Assembly (NCBI RefSeq): GCF_022581195.2 | Contig: NC_061476.1 | Coordinates: 1,676,501 to 1,740,500, forward strand | Origin: Helicoverpa zea | Taxonomy: Eukaryota; Arthropoda; Insecta; Lepidoptera; Noctuidae | Direction of reading: 5' to 3' | Length of the DNA: 64,000 nt | The notes under the pieces: generated by a model | The model's input: only the letters and a program-made list of their open reading frames with translations | Told to the model about the DNA's origin: nothing | The model's database searches: none | Position numbers and translations under genes: made by a program | Shown: piece after piece, positions 36,701 through 44,991 of the stretch | Numbering within the stretch: the stretch's first letter is position 1 | How the letters are laid out: each line of letters starts with the position of its first letter

Positions 36701-39700
36701 ACACTAATATACAAAATGTGGCCTCACGTAACAGGACTATTCCTGAAGGTCTATTCGGAGACAGTAGCATGGCTCCAGATTCTAAACCTGCTATTGTCAT
36801 ATGTGATGGTACATATGTTTATGTACAGAGTAGTAGTAACTACAAATATCAGAAACAGACATATAGTCTACACAAATATAATAATTTGGTTAAACCCTTT
36901 TTAATCACATGTTGTGATGGATATATTTTAGAGTGCATTGGACCATATGAAGCAACAAAAAATGACTCGACAATCATGAGTGATCTATTTCGTAATGAAA
37001 GTGGTCCAATGCGCTCATTTTTTAGACAGGGGGATGTCTTTATATTGGATAGGGGATTTAGAGACGTGATCCCTGAACTCCAAAGCTATAATTATAAAAC
37101 ATACATGCCTGAGTCATTATTGGAAGGTGAATTTCAATTGACCACTGACCAAGCAAACAAGTCTAGGTGTGTGACTATGTGTAGATGGGTAGTTGAAATT
37201 GTAAATGGTCGCATCAAAAGAGACTACAAACTGTTTCGACAAGAATATTTTAACAGAGCATCAACACACCTTATGGATGATTTTAAAATTGTTTGTGCCC
37301 TTTTGAATAAATTCCACCCAACAATTGAAGATAGACCTGACGCTGCAGAGTATGTGCAAATTGCTCAGGCGAGATTAAACAGTAGTAATTATTTGGGGGA
37401 ATTTATTCGAAGGGATAACATCAATAGGAGACGTACGGTTTTCCAAAACATAGACAGCAATGCTCCCCATTTAGATCATTTTCCAAGATTAACTTTAGAT
37501 GATTTAAGAAGATTTGCATTGGGATCTTACCAATTAAAACAGGCTAGATCCTATTATGGGGAGCACATAAGAAGTAATGGTACTTATAATGTTGAAGTAA
37601 GCAATGATGTCTTGGAAGAGGATTTGCCCTTAATATTGGGTCAAAATAATTATTTAATTAGGACTAGAATTAAGTCCCGCCATGTGAGCCATAAAACATA
37701 TTACTCTTATTTGTTGATAAGTAGAGATGAAGATCGGGCAAATTCTTTAGAAAGTATCATTGCTTACTATTGTAACTGTCTAGTGGGTAACCGTACGGTA
37801 GGGTGTTGTGCTCATACTATGACAGTATTGTGGTATTTAAGCTGGGGCCGCTTCAACAATGTGAGTGCTCCAGCTCAATCTTTGGACGAAATATTTTATG
37901 AAGAATAAATAGTTTATTCATGTTTTGTTTTTTTTTTATTTCCCTTGCTATTACTAAAATAATAATAACTATCAATAACGGTAATTATGAGTCTATACTA
38001 ATATTATAAAGAGGAAAGATTTGATTAGGTAGGCTATAATTTATCCGGGTATGGAAAGGTGTTCCCGGGGACGCGGGTGTAACCGCGGGAAACACATAAT
38101 AACAATTCCATTACTTTATGCATAAATAGAGACATAATTCCATGGTACTGCTATTTACAGTACATATTTCTATGCTCATAGTGATCTATAGTCCATGTCA
38201 ATTTCTAATTATAACCTATATTCTTAAAACAGAAAAATAATGATATCTCTTGAACCAGGGTGAATAAATGAAAAAAGGTTTCTGATTATGAAAATGCAAT
38301 GTTTTTCCTATTAGTTAAAATAAAAATCTTCAGGGCACAAACATTTTTCACTGGGACCCAACTTCCCTTACAAAACGGGCAATCTCCTTTACCAAAAGTT
38401 TCGCAAATACATAATGATAATGGCATCCAGATCAATTTTTGGCGGCTGATCTTGAAGGACAGCAATCTGAGTATATGAGATAAGAAATGTAGCTTCAAAA
38501 CCTTTTTTATGAGGGCGTCTACGCGCTCTCCGAGGCCCTAATTAGTAGTAGATTACTATGTATCGATAAGACAAAACCCATTACGGTTATTCCCCTAACT
38601 AACAACATTTCTAAACCTCAAACCAACGCCATCTACCGCCACCACAACAAAACAACGACACACCCCATCGATCTTCAATACAGTATGGTTTCGCAAGCCA
38701 TTGGCCAACAGTCGTGATCAAGCGATTCGATCGCAATTAGACTACCAATACTTACCACTTATGAAACACTGACTCATTGTAGAATTATGTAAGTTTTTGT
38801 GAACCATGGCAATTTGGCAATGAAAAATAGATAAGTGGGTTGAGACAATGGGTTCGAATTGGTTTTTGAAGGTTAGGTTAGCCAATCGAACTAATTGAAT
38901 TTGAAATCTAGATTTGTTGAGCGTTATAAAACATGGTGATACTCGTTATTTCATCTTCAGACGTATATGAAAAAAAAAATCACAGCTTATCATTTGTGGC
39001 AGCCACTCCGCGTACCCGGATAAGAAGCCTATAACCTTCTGTTAATGGACTATCTAACACTAAAAGATTTTGTACCCTGAAAAAATTGCCTATAGCCTTC
39101 CTCTATGGATAAGCCATCTCATACTGAGCAATTTTTCAAATACATATTATGTACACAGTTCCAGTAGTTACTGAAATTAGTGCTCTAAAGAGAACAATCA
39201 GTCTTCAGCTTTATAACAATAGTATAGATTTCTGCAATATTTCGTTTTGTTGCCGATGATCTCTTATTAATTTGAATATAAAATCACTTATTTAACCGTC
39301 ACCCTTCATGCCTCAGGTTCAAATCGTTCGTCGGCAGAGAGACAGGTGCGTCGACTCGGCGGCACCCCTCTCACGTCGCCGGCGCTCTCGCGGGTAAGTT
39401 GACCCCCTTTGAATGTCTTATGCAACCCATTTTATGTCTTAATGTACCCCATTGTAGGTCTTGATACACCCCTTTGGATTTTGGGATAAAGTTTATAAGA
39501 AGTATTTTATATACTTACTATATACTTTTCTTACCACGCGGTAAGAAAAGGGTTTTTGGATGTTATTGAAAAGTATGATGTCAATTTTTATGATAAATTT
39601 ACCCACTCGTGATGAAAATATACATGAAGGATGTCTTTAAACTAAAAATAAACTTTTCAAATATTAAATGTCAGATACACAACTAAATTAATTACAGTCA

Positions 39701-42700
39701 TAGTAAATGATGATATAACATTTCAGCAAGTGGTGAGCCCAGCGGTGAACAGCCCTCGCCCGCCATCCAGACCGGGTTAGTATAATCTAAGTTCAGAAAG
39801 GAAAATACATATTTTACGCAAAACCCTCTGCATAAAAGTGAAAAGTTTTCAGTATAACCTAATGCTGAATGTCTTAAATAAAGCTGTGTAAAACTTTCTA
39901 AAGGACTAGTTGTCACACTTTCTGGCTTCTAATTACCTTCAAAGACATTCAAAGATCTTCAAACGGCAGGCAATAACGAGAGTGGGAACTTTACAATTAA
40001 TTACCACTAGAATTAAGACGATTTCTAACTTCATCATTATCTCCCGAGCCTTTTCCAAATTATGTTGGTTCCATTCCAGTCTTACCGGATGTAGCTGGAT
40101 CTTTTACACAATTTCTAACACATCCTTGTTATAATATTCCAGCGTGGGGCGGCTACGAGTCGGACTCGCAGGATGTGATCCTGGTGGACGACGAGCCGCC
40201 GCCCGCCGCCGCGCCCACCGCCGCCGCGCTGCTCGCCAACACGCATAAACCGCTCACGCCGCGTAAGTACTCAATGTAGCTGTTTATCTATTACTTTAGG
40301 GCCGGCAATACACGGACCGCTTGAAGCAGTCAGAGGCAGCAGCATCAAGCTGTCGACCGCCCGAATCAGTTGCAACTGCTCGAGCGGTTCGTGTATGTGC
40401 GTCCATAGAACTCTGCAGTTCACTGTGCAGTCGACAGCTTGAAGCTGTCAGCCCTGACTGCTTTAAGCGGTCCGTGTATTGCCGGCCTAAGTCCCAAGTA
40501 CACCATACAAAAACATCTGTTTACTTTGAAAATTAAATGTGAAAATTCATGGCAAACAGTTTTAAGAAAATCGGTTGTTTTTGCCTTCGGAGAGTTTCTT
40601 TCTCGGGAGTAAAATAATTTTTGTCATCAGTTAGCACAACAGGATATTTTCTTTATTGACCTATTATACAAATGCATTGATGTAATTCGATAATTATATA
40701 TAACGAATTTAAATCAGGGTTGTAATAAGAATATTAATTTGGTTACAGCCGTAAAAAGGCCGCCCTCACCAGAACCTTTATACGACGAAAAGAAAGCGAA
40801 AAGAGATAAAAAACCTAAGAAAAAAAGGTAAGTCCAATATTTGTCATCTTTTGGTGTTCTTGTTAATATTTTTTTTCAGTTTCTAGGCTCGCTTTAAATT
40901 AATGCAGAATGTTGGAATCAAGCCCGTCAATATGTTACGAATGATTACTCACTTACGTTTTAGATTTATTTTGTGCTGTTTACAACACTACACAAAAAGT
41001 AAGCAATCATTTCATGGTATACTTCACACAAGAATATTTCTTTACGCATATTTAAAAACACATGATTTCGTTCCCACAGAGGCCACAGTCGCGCCGGCTC
41101 AGGCACGGAGGCGACAGGTCCGGTGGCGGCGCCGGCGCCCGCACTGGGCCCCGGCGCGCTGGGCCCCGGGGCCCCGCTGCCCGCGCCGCCGGGCCCCGCG
41201 CCGCACGCGTGGGCCGCAAGGAACGGCACCCACGAGCGACGAAGGAATGGAACCAAACGTGATGCGCTCGATTCTTATGCCGCCCTCGTTAATAGGATGC
41301 CACCTGCTGGCGCTAAGAAGGTAATTATTATTAAAGTCATGTTTCCTCTTTTCACATTAACAGTTTGAAATGTAAATCATTAATGTGAAAAAAATATAGT
41401 ATAGGAAAAAATATATACCAATATCATCTGTCAAAACTTTGCTCCCAGAAATGTCAATATAACGATATTGGAAGCCAATTCCAACCTTGTTTGATGAGTC
41501 GAGTATGAGTATTTTGGATGAAGCAAAATTTCAACATTCATTAAAATAGCGGCCATTTCTAATTATTTGGTGTAAAACCAGTCTTTAATGTTGTTTTATT
41601 TATAATGTGTTATAATTTATCAGGTGAAGACGACAAAGGAGCTGCTAGAGCAGATCCAGTCTCGCGGCAGCAAGCCCCCCGCGTCCCCCGCCTCCCCGCG
41701 CTCCCCGCGCTCCCCCGCCTCGCCCGACGTCATGCTCATAGAGCCCGACCGTATGTACTGCTGCAATACTGGGAGAAATTGTACCAGTATAACATTGTCC
41801 CAAACTACATATGTCATGTTCGTGTTACAGCGGTGGTGAAGGTGGACTCCCCGCTACGTAACGGCGGCGCGTCCCCCCCGCGCCTGCCCTCCCCCGCGCC
41901 GCCCCCCGAGCCCATGGAGCCGCTGGAGGAGCCGCGCGACTACCACGAGTGCACCTGTCCGCCCGCCTCCCCCGGGGCCTCGCCCGCGCCCGCCTCGCCC
42001 GGCACGTGCCCCGCCGGCGCGCGGACCCGTGTCCGACCCCGCCACGTGCACGCGCTGCACCACGCGCTGCTGCCCGGCGTCAACGGCACCCGCGCGCCCG
42101 CGCTGCCGCACCGCTTCGCCGTCCGCCCCGCCGCCGACCCCGACCGCCCCGGCCTCTTCGCCTCCGTCGTGCCGCTCTACAAGTACTCCGACTACGCCGA
42201 CGACTACTGCGCCAAGAACATGTCGCGCGTGCCGCTGTGCCCGCACCTGCCCTGGACCAGCTTCGCGCCGCCGCCCCCAGACCTGCCGCCGCCGCCCGAG
42301 CCGCCGCCGCTGCGGCCCTACCCCGAGCCCGAGCCCGAGCCCGCCGAGCAGGACGGCGACGACGACCTCCGGCCGCCAGTCAAGCGCGAACCCAAGGAGG
42401 AGGTGATAGTGGAGGCCGAGATGGTCAGCGCGCCGCCCCTCGAGCCCAGCGAGAGACTGAAGGCGCCGCTCCTCACGCCCGAGGACGAGACGCAGTTCGG
42501 CGCCACCCCGCGGCCGGAGCCCGCCGCCGCCGAGCAGTTCGCCAGCTCCGCCCCGCAGCACCGCTCCGTGCCGCGCACGAAACCCGAGCCCGGCGGCGCC
42601 GCGCTGCTGCAGGCCGCCTGCCAAGCCGCCGCCGCCGCGCCCTTCCTGTACGACGAGCTGCAGGCGGCGCCCGTGCTGCCGCGAGCTGCACTGAGCTCGG

Positions 42701-42846
42701 ACGCCGCGCTGGAGGAGGCGCTGGCGGCGGCCGACACGGCGCGGGACGAGCTGGGCCGGCCGGCGCGGCCGGAGCGGTTCGCGGAGTGGCACGAGTGCGC
42801 GAGGCTCGGGGAGCTGGTGGCGCTGCCCTACGTGGTGATCGACTGA
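26573..42846 (+). CDS. MED26: Mediator complex subunit 26 (whole gene span, 10 coding exons)
   Basis: Joining ten exons (26573-26635, 32264-32338, 33582-33717, 39317-39393, 39727-39775, 40143-40262, 40749-40827, 41080-41320, 41624-41750, 41831-42846) gives one uninterrupted frame of 660 codons and a TGA, with every phase consistent. Residues about 5-85 form the TFIIS N-terminal (LW-type) helical domain, shown by NEIISVLERINITKELLE and TTRLGKHVNELRRKT...RAKVLVKRW. In Mediator this domain docks elongation and super-elongation factors. A basic, nuclear-signal-like stretch (KRDKKPKKK) lies near residues 190-199, a long Pro/Ala/Ser linker follows, and the protein ends in ELVALPYVVID, like the Mediator-binding C-terminus of the family. 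MED26 acts in the nucleus, bridging RNA polymerase II and elongation complexes. Introns are AT-rich and repeat-laden, and the third hosts another gene. Confidence 0.95.
28545..28665 (+). mobile_element. Degenerate SINE-like repeat copy
   Basis: The blocks TTGCCCAGGTAACTTGAGGA, GGGCAGTCACTCCATGTAAA, ACACTAGTACTCAGGAGC and AATAAAGTTGGAAAAAG follow the family order with many substitutions. It is an old copy in MED26 intron 1. Confidence 0.55.
29695..29800 (+). mobile_element. SINE-like repeat, 3' half
   Basis: It starts at GAGGAGGTCAGATAACCAGT and continues through CACTGGTCCTCAGCTGTATC to CCAACATAGTTGGGAAAAGG. The 5' half is absent, as in the copy at 5,045. Confidence 0.6.
30106..30373. repeat. 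Long inverted repeat (foldback), 112-bp arms
   Basis: The left arm at 30,106-30,217 and right arm at 30,262-30,373 appear to be exact reverse complements over 112 bp, around a 44-bp spacer. Landmarks are AACAAGCTTTTATTTAAATG on the left and CATTTAAATAAAAGCTTGTT on the right. It lies on the edge of a repeat running to about 30,800, whose end again contains AAATAAAAGCTTGT. It could be a foldback transposon end or a head-to-head duplication of one repeat terminus. Confidence 0.9.
30374..30806 (+). mobile_element. Dispersed repeat with CATA microsatellite
   Basis: It follows the foldback directly. It carries GGTAAAGTGCACTTTATTTT, GCGGCCATCTTGGATTT, GGATGACGTCACATAGC and CAGCTCAATCGGTTGAGG blocks, and then an ACATACAT array at about 30,744-30,777. 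After the array, AAATAAAAGCTTGTAAAAAC echoes the foldback arm, suggesting that arm and repeat belong to one element. The class is unknown. Confidence 0.5.
31704..31837 (+). repeat. Perfect 67-bp tandem duplication
   Basis: The 67-bp unit starting ATTCTGCACAATTTGCTCCG and ending GTCGCTAAATTAAT occurs twice head to tail (31,704-31,770 and 31,771-31,837) with no difference, and AAT precedes both. The lack of any mismatch points to a recent duplication, or an assembly artefact. Confidence 0.9.
32264..32338 (+). CDS. MED26: MED26 exon 2
   Basis: The 25 codons VVDMHTVNEIISVLERINIT plus KELLE form the core helices of the TFIIS N-terminal-type domain. The acceptor is GTTCCAG and the donor is GTGAGA. 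Both phases are 0. Confidence 0.95.
32555..32830. mobile_element. MITE-like inverted-repeat region in MED26 intron 2
   Basis: GGCAGTCCAGTTTTTTGCAG near 32,572 is answered by the inverted CCGCAAAACTGGACTGCGGG near 32,806. Inside, TTCACACG occurs three times with related words after it (CAGTCCAG, AGCAAACC, TAGTTCAG). This looks like a decayed MITE with internal sub-repeats. Its exact ends and target duplication are unclear. Confidence 0.45.
33285..33450 (-). repeat. Dispersed CCGCGG-type lepidopteran repeat copy
   Basis: The order TTTCACCCGCTTCCTGTGGA, TAGCCTATAGCCTTCTATAA, CACTGAAAGAATTTCTCAAA and TCAGTCCAGTAGTTCCTGA matches the minus-orientation copies at 1,068 and 39,000. Confidence 0.5.
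33582..33717 (+). CDS. MED26: MED26 exon 3
   Basis: This exon completes the TFIIS N-terminal-type domain: TTRLGKHVNELRRKTSDPSL, then ARRAKVLVKRWRDLVIP. The TRLGK and KRW residues are the signature of the last helices. It ends in phase 1, with donor GTAGCT after CATACAG. The next intron is 5.6 kb long and hosts the transposase-like gene. Confidence 0.96.
33769..33996. mobile_element. MITE in MED26 intron 3, itself carrying a micro-insertion
   Basis: The left end AGGGTGCATCCACACGGTGC, continuing AAGTAGCTTG, is matched inverted at the right by GCTACATGCGCCGTGTAGAC, then GCACCCT. That gives inverted repeats of roughly 30 bp with several mismatches. A 30-bp piece at 33,870-33,899 is a later insertion. 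No perfect target duplication of the MITE itself was found. Confidence 0.6.
33858..33911 (-). mobile_element. 30-bp retroposon-tail micro-insertion with 12-bp target duplication
   Basis: The 12-bp word ACTCGCGTATGT stands at 33,858-33,869 and again at 33,900-33,911. Between them is a 30-bp insert that reads, on the minus strand, TGGGATAAGGGCAGGAGGAT followed by GAGGATGATG. That resembles the extreme 3' tail of RTE-like or SINE retroposons. It is best read as retrotransposition that aborted after about 30 bp. Confidence 0.7.
34956..35111 (+). CDS. DDE-transposase-like gene, exon 1
   Basis: The ATG at 34,956 opens 52 codons beginning MSTPARSRAHRLSYRRCINC, ending in phase 0 before a GTAAGT donor. 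The CINC pair is the first of several Cys-x2-Cys pairs spread over exons 1-3, presumably zinc ligands. The preceding 250 bp (CAACATTTACTTGCGCATG onwards) is GC-richer and may hold the promoter. The start is supported by the donor and by phase agreement with exon 2. The gene lies entirely inside MED26 intron 3 on the same strand. It belongs with the exons at 35,310, 35,939 and 36,640. The function of this N-terminal part is not known. Confidence 0.75.
35310..35528 (+). CDS. DDE-transposase-like gene, exon 2
   Basis: The 73 codons run between CTTTTCCAG and GTGAGT, with both phases 0. They carry three cysteine-containing clusters: DDILCIECYLLLQERIL, a NVCYGCGISV pair, and a lone cysteine in ELDCPQRS. 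With CINC of exon 1 and CIPC of exon 3 this makes a Cys-pair-rich N-terminal region. I recognise such a region from animal proteins that join it to a DDE_Tnp_4-type nuclease. The repeated CxxC spacing suggests zinc binding. Confidence 0.75.
35939..36643 (+). CDS. DDE-transposase-like gene, exon 3, upstream half (ends at frame break)
   Basis: This starts after CATTTTAG in phase 0 and runs 234 codons to a TGA at 36,641. The order is CIPCWLAATRE, a Pro-rich linker (PEIPEPPPMPAPTS), then RHCMFVGCDNDERLLVPMTI and LNARICHHHLYS. The last two form a C-x4-C...C-H-H-H arrangement that could bind metal. A helical region follows (LRHYWLGLTEMQFNEILNSL). The frame ends inside LRSTLEKK-type sequence at a run of eight A's (36,633-36,640). 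The coding sense continues at once in another frame from the ATG at 36,640, so the two halves were one protein or are joined by frameshifting. Confidence 0.75.
   Translation, partial: VPHLQKVCIPCWLAATRETRRLEVQDSNRPARVMDAALSSLEDPEIPEPPPMPAPTSQPQQALRVQSKINSQKYKRVAAASRHCMFVGCDNDERLLVPMTIKELLLLQYNIYIPLNARICHHHLYSNQWDELTTNLNDFTSFQVDDIFSILERASQRSLDFNNIAAMDAHLRHYWLGLTEMQFNEILNSLPTLHNKVRNPSLALSTFLVKLRTGDSNQRLATLFQLPRSTLEKK
36640..37908 (+). CDS. DDE_Tnp_4-like transposase domain with C-terminal SWIM-type zinc motif
   Basis: The 422-codon frame carries all landmarks of an IS5/Harbinger-related DDE nuclease. The first Asp is D56 in ICDGTYVYVQ, followed by KYQKQTYSLHKYNNLVKP. The second Asp is D137 in FILDRGFRD, and the Glu is E186 in RWVVEIVNGRIKRDYKLF. 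Near the end C378, C380, C390 and H392 (CNC...CCAH) fit a SWIM-type zinc finger. All three catalytic acids are present, so the nuclease could be active. Its ATG overlaps the TGA of the upstream half (ATGA). AATAAA at 37,904-37,909 overlaps the stop codon and may be the poly-A signal. No terminal inverted repeats were found around the gene, so a domesticated gene cannot be excluded. Confidence 0.85.
   Translation: MNIVRECLKEHFVPMHLGVNHTNIQNVASRNRTIPEGLFGDSSMAPDSKPAIVICDGTYVYVQSSSNYKYQKQTYSLHKYNNLVKPFLITCCDGYILECIGPYEATKNDSTIMSDLFRNESGPMRSFFRQGDVFILDRGFRDVIPELQSYNYKTYMPESLLEGEFQLTTDQANKSRCVTMCRWVVEIVNGRIKRDYKLFRQEYFNRASTHLMDDFKIVCALLNKFHPTIEDRPDAAEYVQIAQARLNSSNYLGEFIRRDNINRRRTVFQNIDSNAPHLDHFPRLTLDDLRRFALGSYQLKQARSYYGEHIRSNGTYNVEVSNDVLEEDLPLILGQNNYLIRTRIKSRHVSHKTYYSYLLISRDEDRANSLESIIAYYCNCLVGNRTVGCCAHTMTVLWYLSWGRFNNVSAPAQSLDEIFYEE
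38005..38098 (+). repeat. Dispersed CCGCGG-type lepidopteran repeat fragment
   Basis: TAGGCTATAATTTATCCGGG and CCCGGGGACGCGGGTGTAAC, then CGCGGGAAAC, give the 3' part of the dispersed family. It sits about 100 bp downstream of the transposase-like gene. Confidence 0.5.
38099..39316. other. Remainder of MED26 intron 3
   Basis: AT-rich DNA with another dispersed-repeat copy at about 39,000-39,190 (GCCTATAACCTTCTGTTAAT, CACTAAAAGATTTTGTACC). No coding exon was recognised. Confidence 0.5.
39317..39393 (+). CDS. MED26: MED26 exon 4
   Basis: The exon enters in phase 1 after CCTCAG and leaves in phase 0 at GTAAGT. It encodes the Ser/Arg-rich linker GSNRSSAERQVRRLGGTPL followed by TSPALSR. It is recognised by frame continuity and GC content rather than by a conserved motif. 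Confidence 0.82.
39727..39775 (+). CDS. MED26: MED26 exon 5 (short)
   Basis: This 49-bp exon after TTTCAG encodes QVVSPAVNSPRPPSRP and ends in phase 1 before a weak donor, GTTAGT. The weak donor and short size make skipping conceivable, but skipping would break the frame of exon 6 (49 bp is not a multiple of 3), so it is probably constitutive. Confidence 0.75.
40043..40100 (-). mobile_element. SINE-like repeat fragment in MED26 intron 5
   Basis: CGAGCCTTTTCCAAATTATG, TTCCATTCCAGTCTTACCGG and ATGTAGCTG are the reverse complement of the family's 3' end. It lies just upstream of the exon 6 acceptor. Confidence 0.5.
40143..40262 (+). CDS. MED26: MED26 exon 6
   Basis: The exon encodes AWGGYESDSQDVILVDDEPP, then PAAAPTAAALLANTHKPLTP. 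The acidic SDSQDVILVDD string is a recognisable conserved island in insect MED26. Both edges are in phase 1, with a GTAAGT donor. Confidence 0.9.
40297..40490. mobile_element. MITE in MED26 intron 6
   Basis: GGCCGGCAATACACGGACCG, continuing CTTGAAGCAGTCAG, on the left is inverted at the right (CTGACTGCTTTAAGCGGTCC, then GTGTATTGCCGGCC). These arms of about 36 bp differ at few positions. The inverted similarity continues inwards around TCAAGCTGTCGAC. It begins only about 35 bp after the exon 6 donor. Confidence 0.75.
40749..40827 (+). CDS. MED26: MED26 exon 7
   Basis: PVKRPPSPEPLYDEKKAKRD followed by KKPKKK gives a lysine-rich, nuclear-localisation-like stretch. It is entered in phase 1 after GGTTACAG and left in phase 2 at GTAAGT. 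Confidence 0.9.
41080..41320 (+). CDS. MED26: MED26 exon 8
   Basis: A GC-rich Ala/Pro/Gly linker (GPGALGPGAPLPAPPGPAP) is followed by a conserved-looking NGTKRDALDSYAALVNRMPP that leads to AGAKK. Acceptor TTCCCACAG, donor GTAATT, leaving in phase 0. The composition contrasts sharply with the AT-rich introns on either side. Confidence 0.9.
41624..41750 (+). CDS. MED26: MED26 exon 9
   Basis: VKTTKELLEQIQSRGSK is a conserved short helix region. It is followed by a Ser-Pro repeat tract (SPASPRSPRSPASP), likely phosphorylated, and DVMLIEPD. Acceptor TTTATCAG, donor GTATGT, ending in phase 1. The short intron 9 (41,751-41,830) is only 80 bp. Confidence 0.92.
41831..42846 (+). CDS. MED26: MED26 exon 10, C-terminal domain and stop
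   Basis: The 338 residues include a Pro-rich start (RLPSPAPPPEPMEPLEEP), a conserved block around residue 380-450 with LLPGVNG, GLFASVVPLYKYSDYADDYC and CPHLPWTSF, a KREPKEE site resembling a sumoylation motif, an Ala-rich stretch, and the ending EWHECARLGELVALPYVVID. Third codon positions are almost all G or C. This creates long open frames on the other five frames (for example 41,854-42,888 on the minus strand), which are shadows. Confidence 0.94.
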
Positions 42847-43945
42847 CCGTGGAGTGCCAAATGCGTGTCGCCCGCCCCGCGCCCACACCCAAGTGTCCTT
42901 ACGTTAGTTATAGTGGCCGGCCGGCGGAAACATGCCTAGTCATATATTTATTTTGTAACTCGGCCGATTGACAAGTTGGCGGGCGGGTCCGCGCCCGCAT
43001 GTGATATTGTGTAGCGGGCGGCGAGCGGCCGGTCGTCGGCCGCCGGCCGCACCCGGCTCGCACGTACATTCCAGTCGGCCGCGAGTCGCCGGCCCGCAGA
43101 CTGAACGCTTTGATTGTGCTCAATATGTTGGACGCTCTTGGTATTTTTGTAATTAATAGTACACGCATTGCTCAGTCGATATTGTCGAAGATATTGCGCG
43201 CGATCAGAGCGCCGAGCCGGACGAGGCCGGACGAGTGCCGGCCGGCCCCCGGCCGCCGGCGCCGGACGCCGGACAGCCGGCCGGGCCGGCGGCCGCCCGC
43301 CGCCTCGCGCGCTCTCGATCCGGTCCACCACTTATTTGTATAGTTATAAAGTTCCCAAATAAGATTAAATAATAATCTCCCGACTGTTTCATGAGTTGTC
43401 GTTACCTTTTGTGATTTTTAAAATGAAAGAAGAAAAAAATTAGGTAATTAATAAATAATTAAATAGGAGTTCCAATTGTATATTATACATAATTATTGCA
43501 TCTATCATGCGTCGAAATATCAATAATAAGGGAAAGAGAAAGTTAAATTTTATAAATATAAACATTTACTATATGAAAAGTTGTACCAAATTGTTGTTAT
43601 TAATGATAAGGTAAGCGCACACTGCTATGCGCCGCCCGCCGCTCTGGCGCTGTCCGTCAGGGTGTAGTTATACTCTTATCTTCGGAACTGTTCCACCGAT
43701 TGCCACAAACTTTTGTAAATACATAGTTTAGTTAACAAATGAGTTGCACATAAAGCTTCTTAGTGCAACATGCAAGTGTAACACAAGTTAGACTCATGTG
43801 TACAAACTCTAGTTTTATATAATAATTCGAATTTGAACCACTGTTGTAGTGTCTCTGTACACATTATAATATAAACGCTTTTGTATCTGTCCGTCGTGTA
43901 TAACCGTGTGCGCTGACCCAAATAAAAATATAAGTGTCTGTTACT
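42847..43945 (+). other. MED26: MED26 3' UTR with candidate poly-A signals
   Basis: The GC-rich trend continues to about 43,325 and then gives way to AT-rich DNA. AATAAA occurs at 43,450-43,455 and at 43,921-43,926, and either may serve as the poly-A signal. The GC-rich part contains many GCCGGC words and no conserved frame. Confidence 0.5.
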
Positions 43946-44991
43946 CTATAATGAACCAAAAACAAAACTATTTGCAAATATTTTATGAACAATTAATAGC
44001 CGCCTTGGTGAGGTCCAGCCTGTTACAAAATTGCACAGTTCCTAGTTCCGATTACGTTTGGAAGCAAGCAAACCCGTACGAATGACAATTTGGTAAATTT
44101 TTCACCATATCTTGTATGAAAAGACGAGTTTTGTGTATCTATAGTTGAATATTGTTACATAGAGTTTGTTATCGAGTTTACAAAAGATGCCAAATGTTGC
44201 CGCTGTGCGGTCTGTATGTGTTGTGTTACACGGCGATTGTGATGCGAACGTGCGAGCTTTATGTTTTCGCTGAATAATACGTTTTTGTAAAAGTTAAACT
44301 CTTTATTTTTAATTTTTCCGTTAGGTTTATGTGTAATTGTGTTGTTTTGATGAGAATGGGATGAGTGTTAATGGTGGCGTTGCAATAGTAGAGGTACCAA
44401 CATTGTGGTGATATTCAAGTATAGATACGGCGGCATCGTAAGCGCGAGGGGCCGGTCCTCCGGCGGAGCCCGCGCGAACCTGAAGGCCTTACGTGTGTGC
44501 TGCGGGTGAAGCCGCGCCGGCTTGTTAGTGCAGCGCCGGCGACACACCCCATCACTGCCTTGTTGGACGAGATCCAAAAACTTTGCTAAACAAACGAAAA
44601 TATATATATATCACTGTGTTTTTATTATCCCCTTTGTTTTATTTTTGCACTGTGAGGTAGCTCCTCGCTTCTTTTGACTGCTAGAAGTACGCCTTATTAT
44701 TTGCACCTTCTGTCTATACACAAGTATGAACTGCACAACATAGACTTGCTAACCTTCTCTGAATGCAATTACTTGCCACTTAAATATGAGTAGTGGCAAA
44801 CCGTAATGGACATTACATTTTTGGTAGTGACTATGGTAAAGGCTCGCGTGGAACATTCTAACATCGTGGTAAGTATGATGTACCGAAAACTTGCACTTTA
44901 ATCTTTCAAGCAGGATAGAAAACACGTAATTGTTTTCAAACTATCCAAGAAGAGGAAGTAAATATACATGCAGCTATTATCACTATAATCA
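43946..44991. other. Intergenic, no gene recognised
   Basis: AT-rich DNA with a modest GC-rich island at 44,425-44,560. The 69-codon minus-strand frame at 44,368-44,577 in that island is not supported by any family resemblance. Confidence 0.4.

Noticed and set aside
41605..41830. Reading MED26 exon 9 straight through intron 9
   Set aside because: The frame open from 41,605 reads exon 9 in the wrong phase. Splicing 41,751-41,830 (GTATGT to TTACAG) restores the conserved VKTTKELLEQIQSR frame.
41854..42888. A 344-codon minus-strand open frame opposite the last MED26 exon
   Set aside because: It is Gly/Arg-rich with no domain, arises from the GC-only third positions of the MED26 frame, and has no splice or promoter context.
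41949..42971. A 340-codon plus-strand frame overlapping the last MED26 exon
   Set aside because: It is an Arg/Ala-rich shadow in another frame. The MED26 frame has conserved blocks and agrees with the upstream exon phases.
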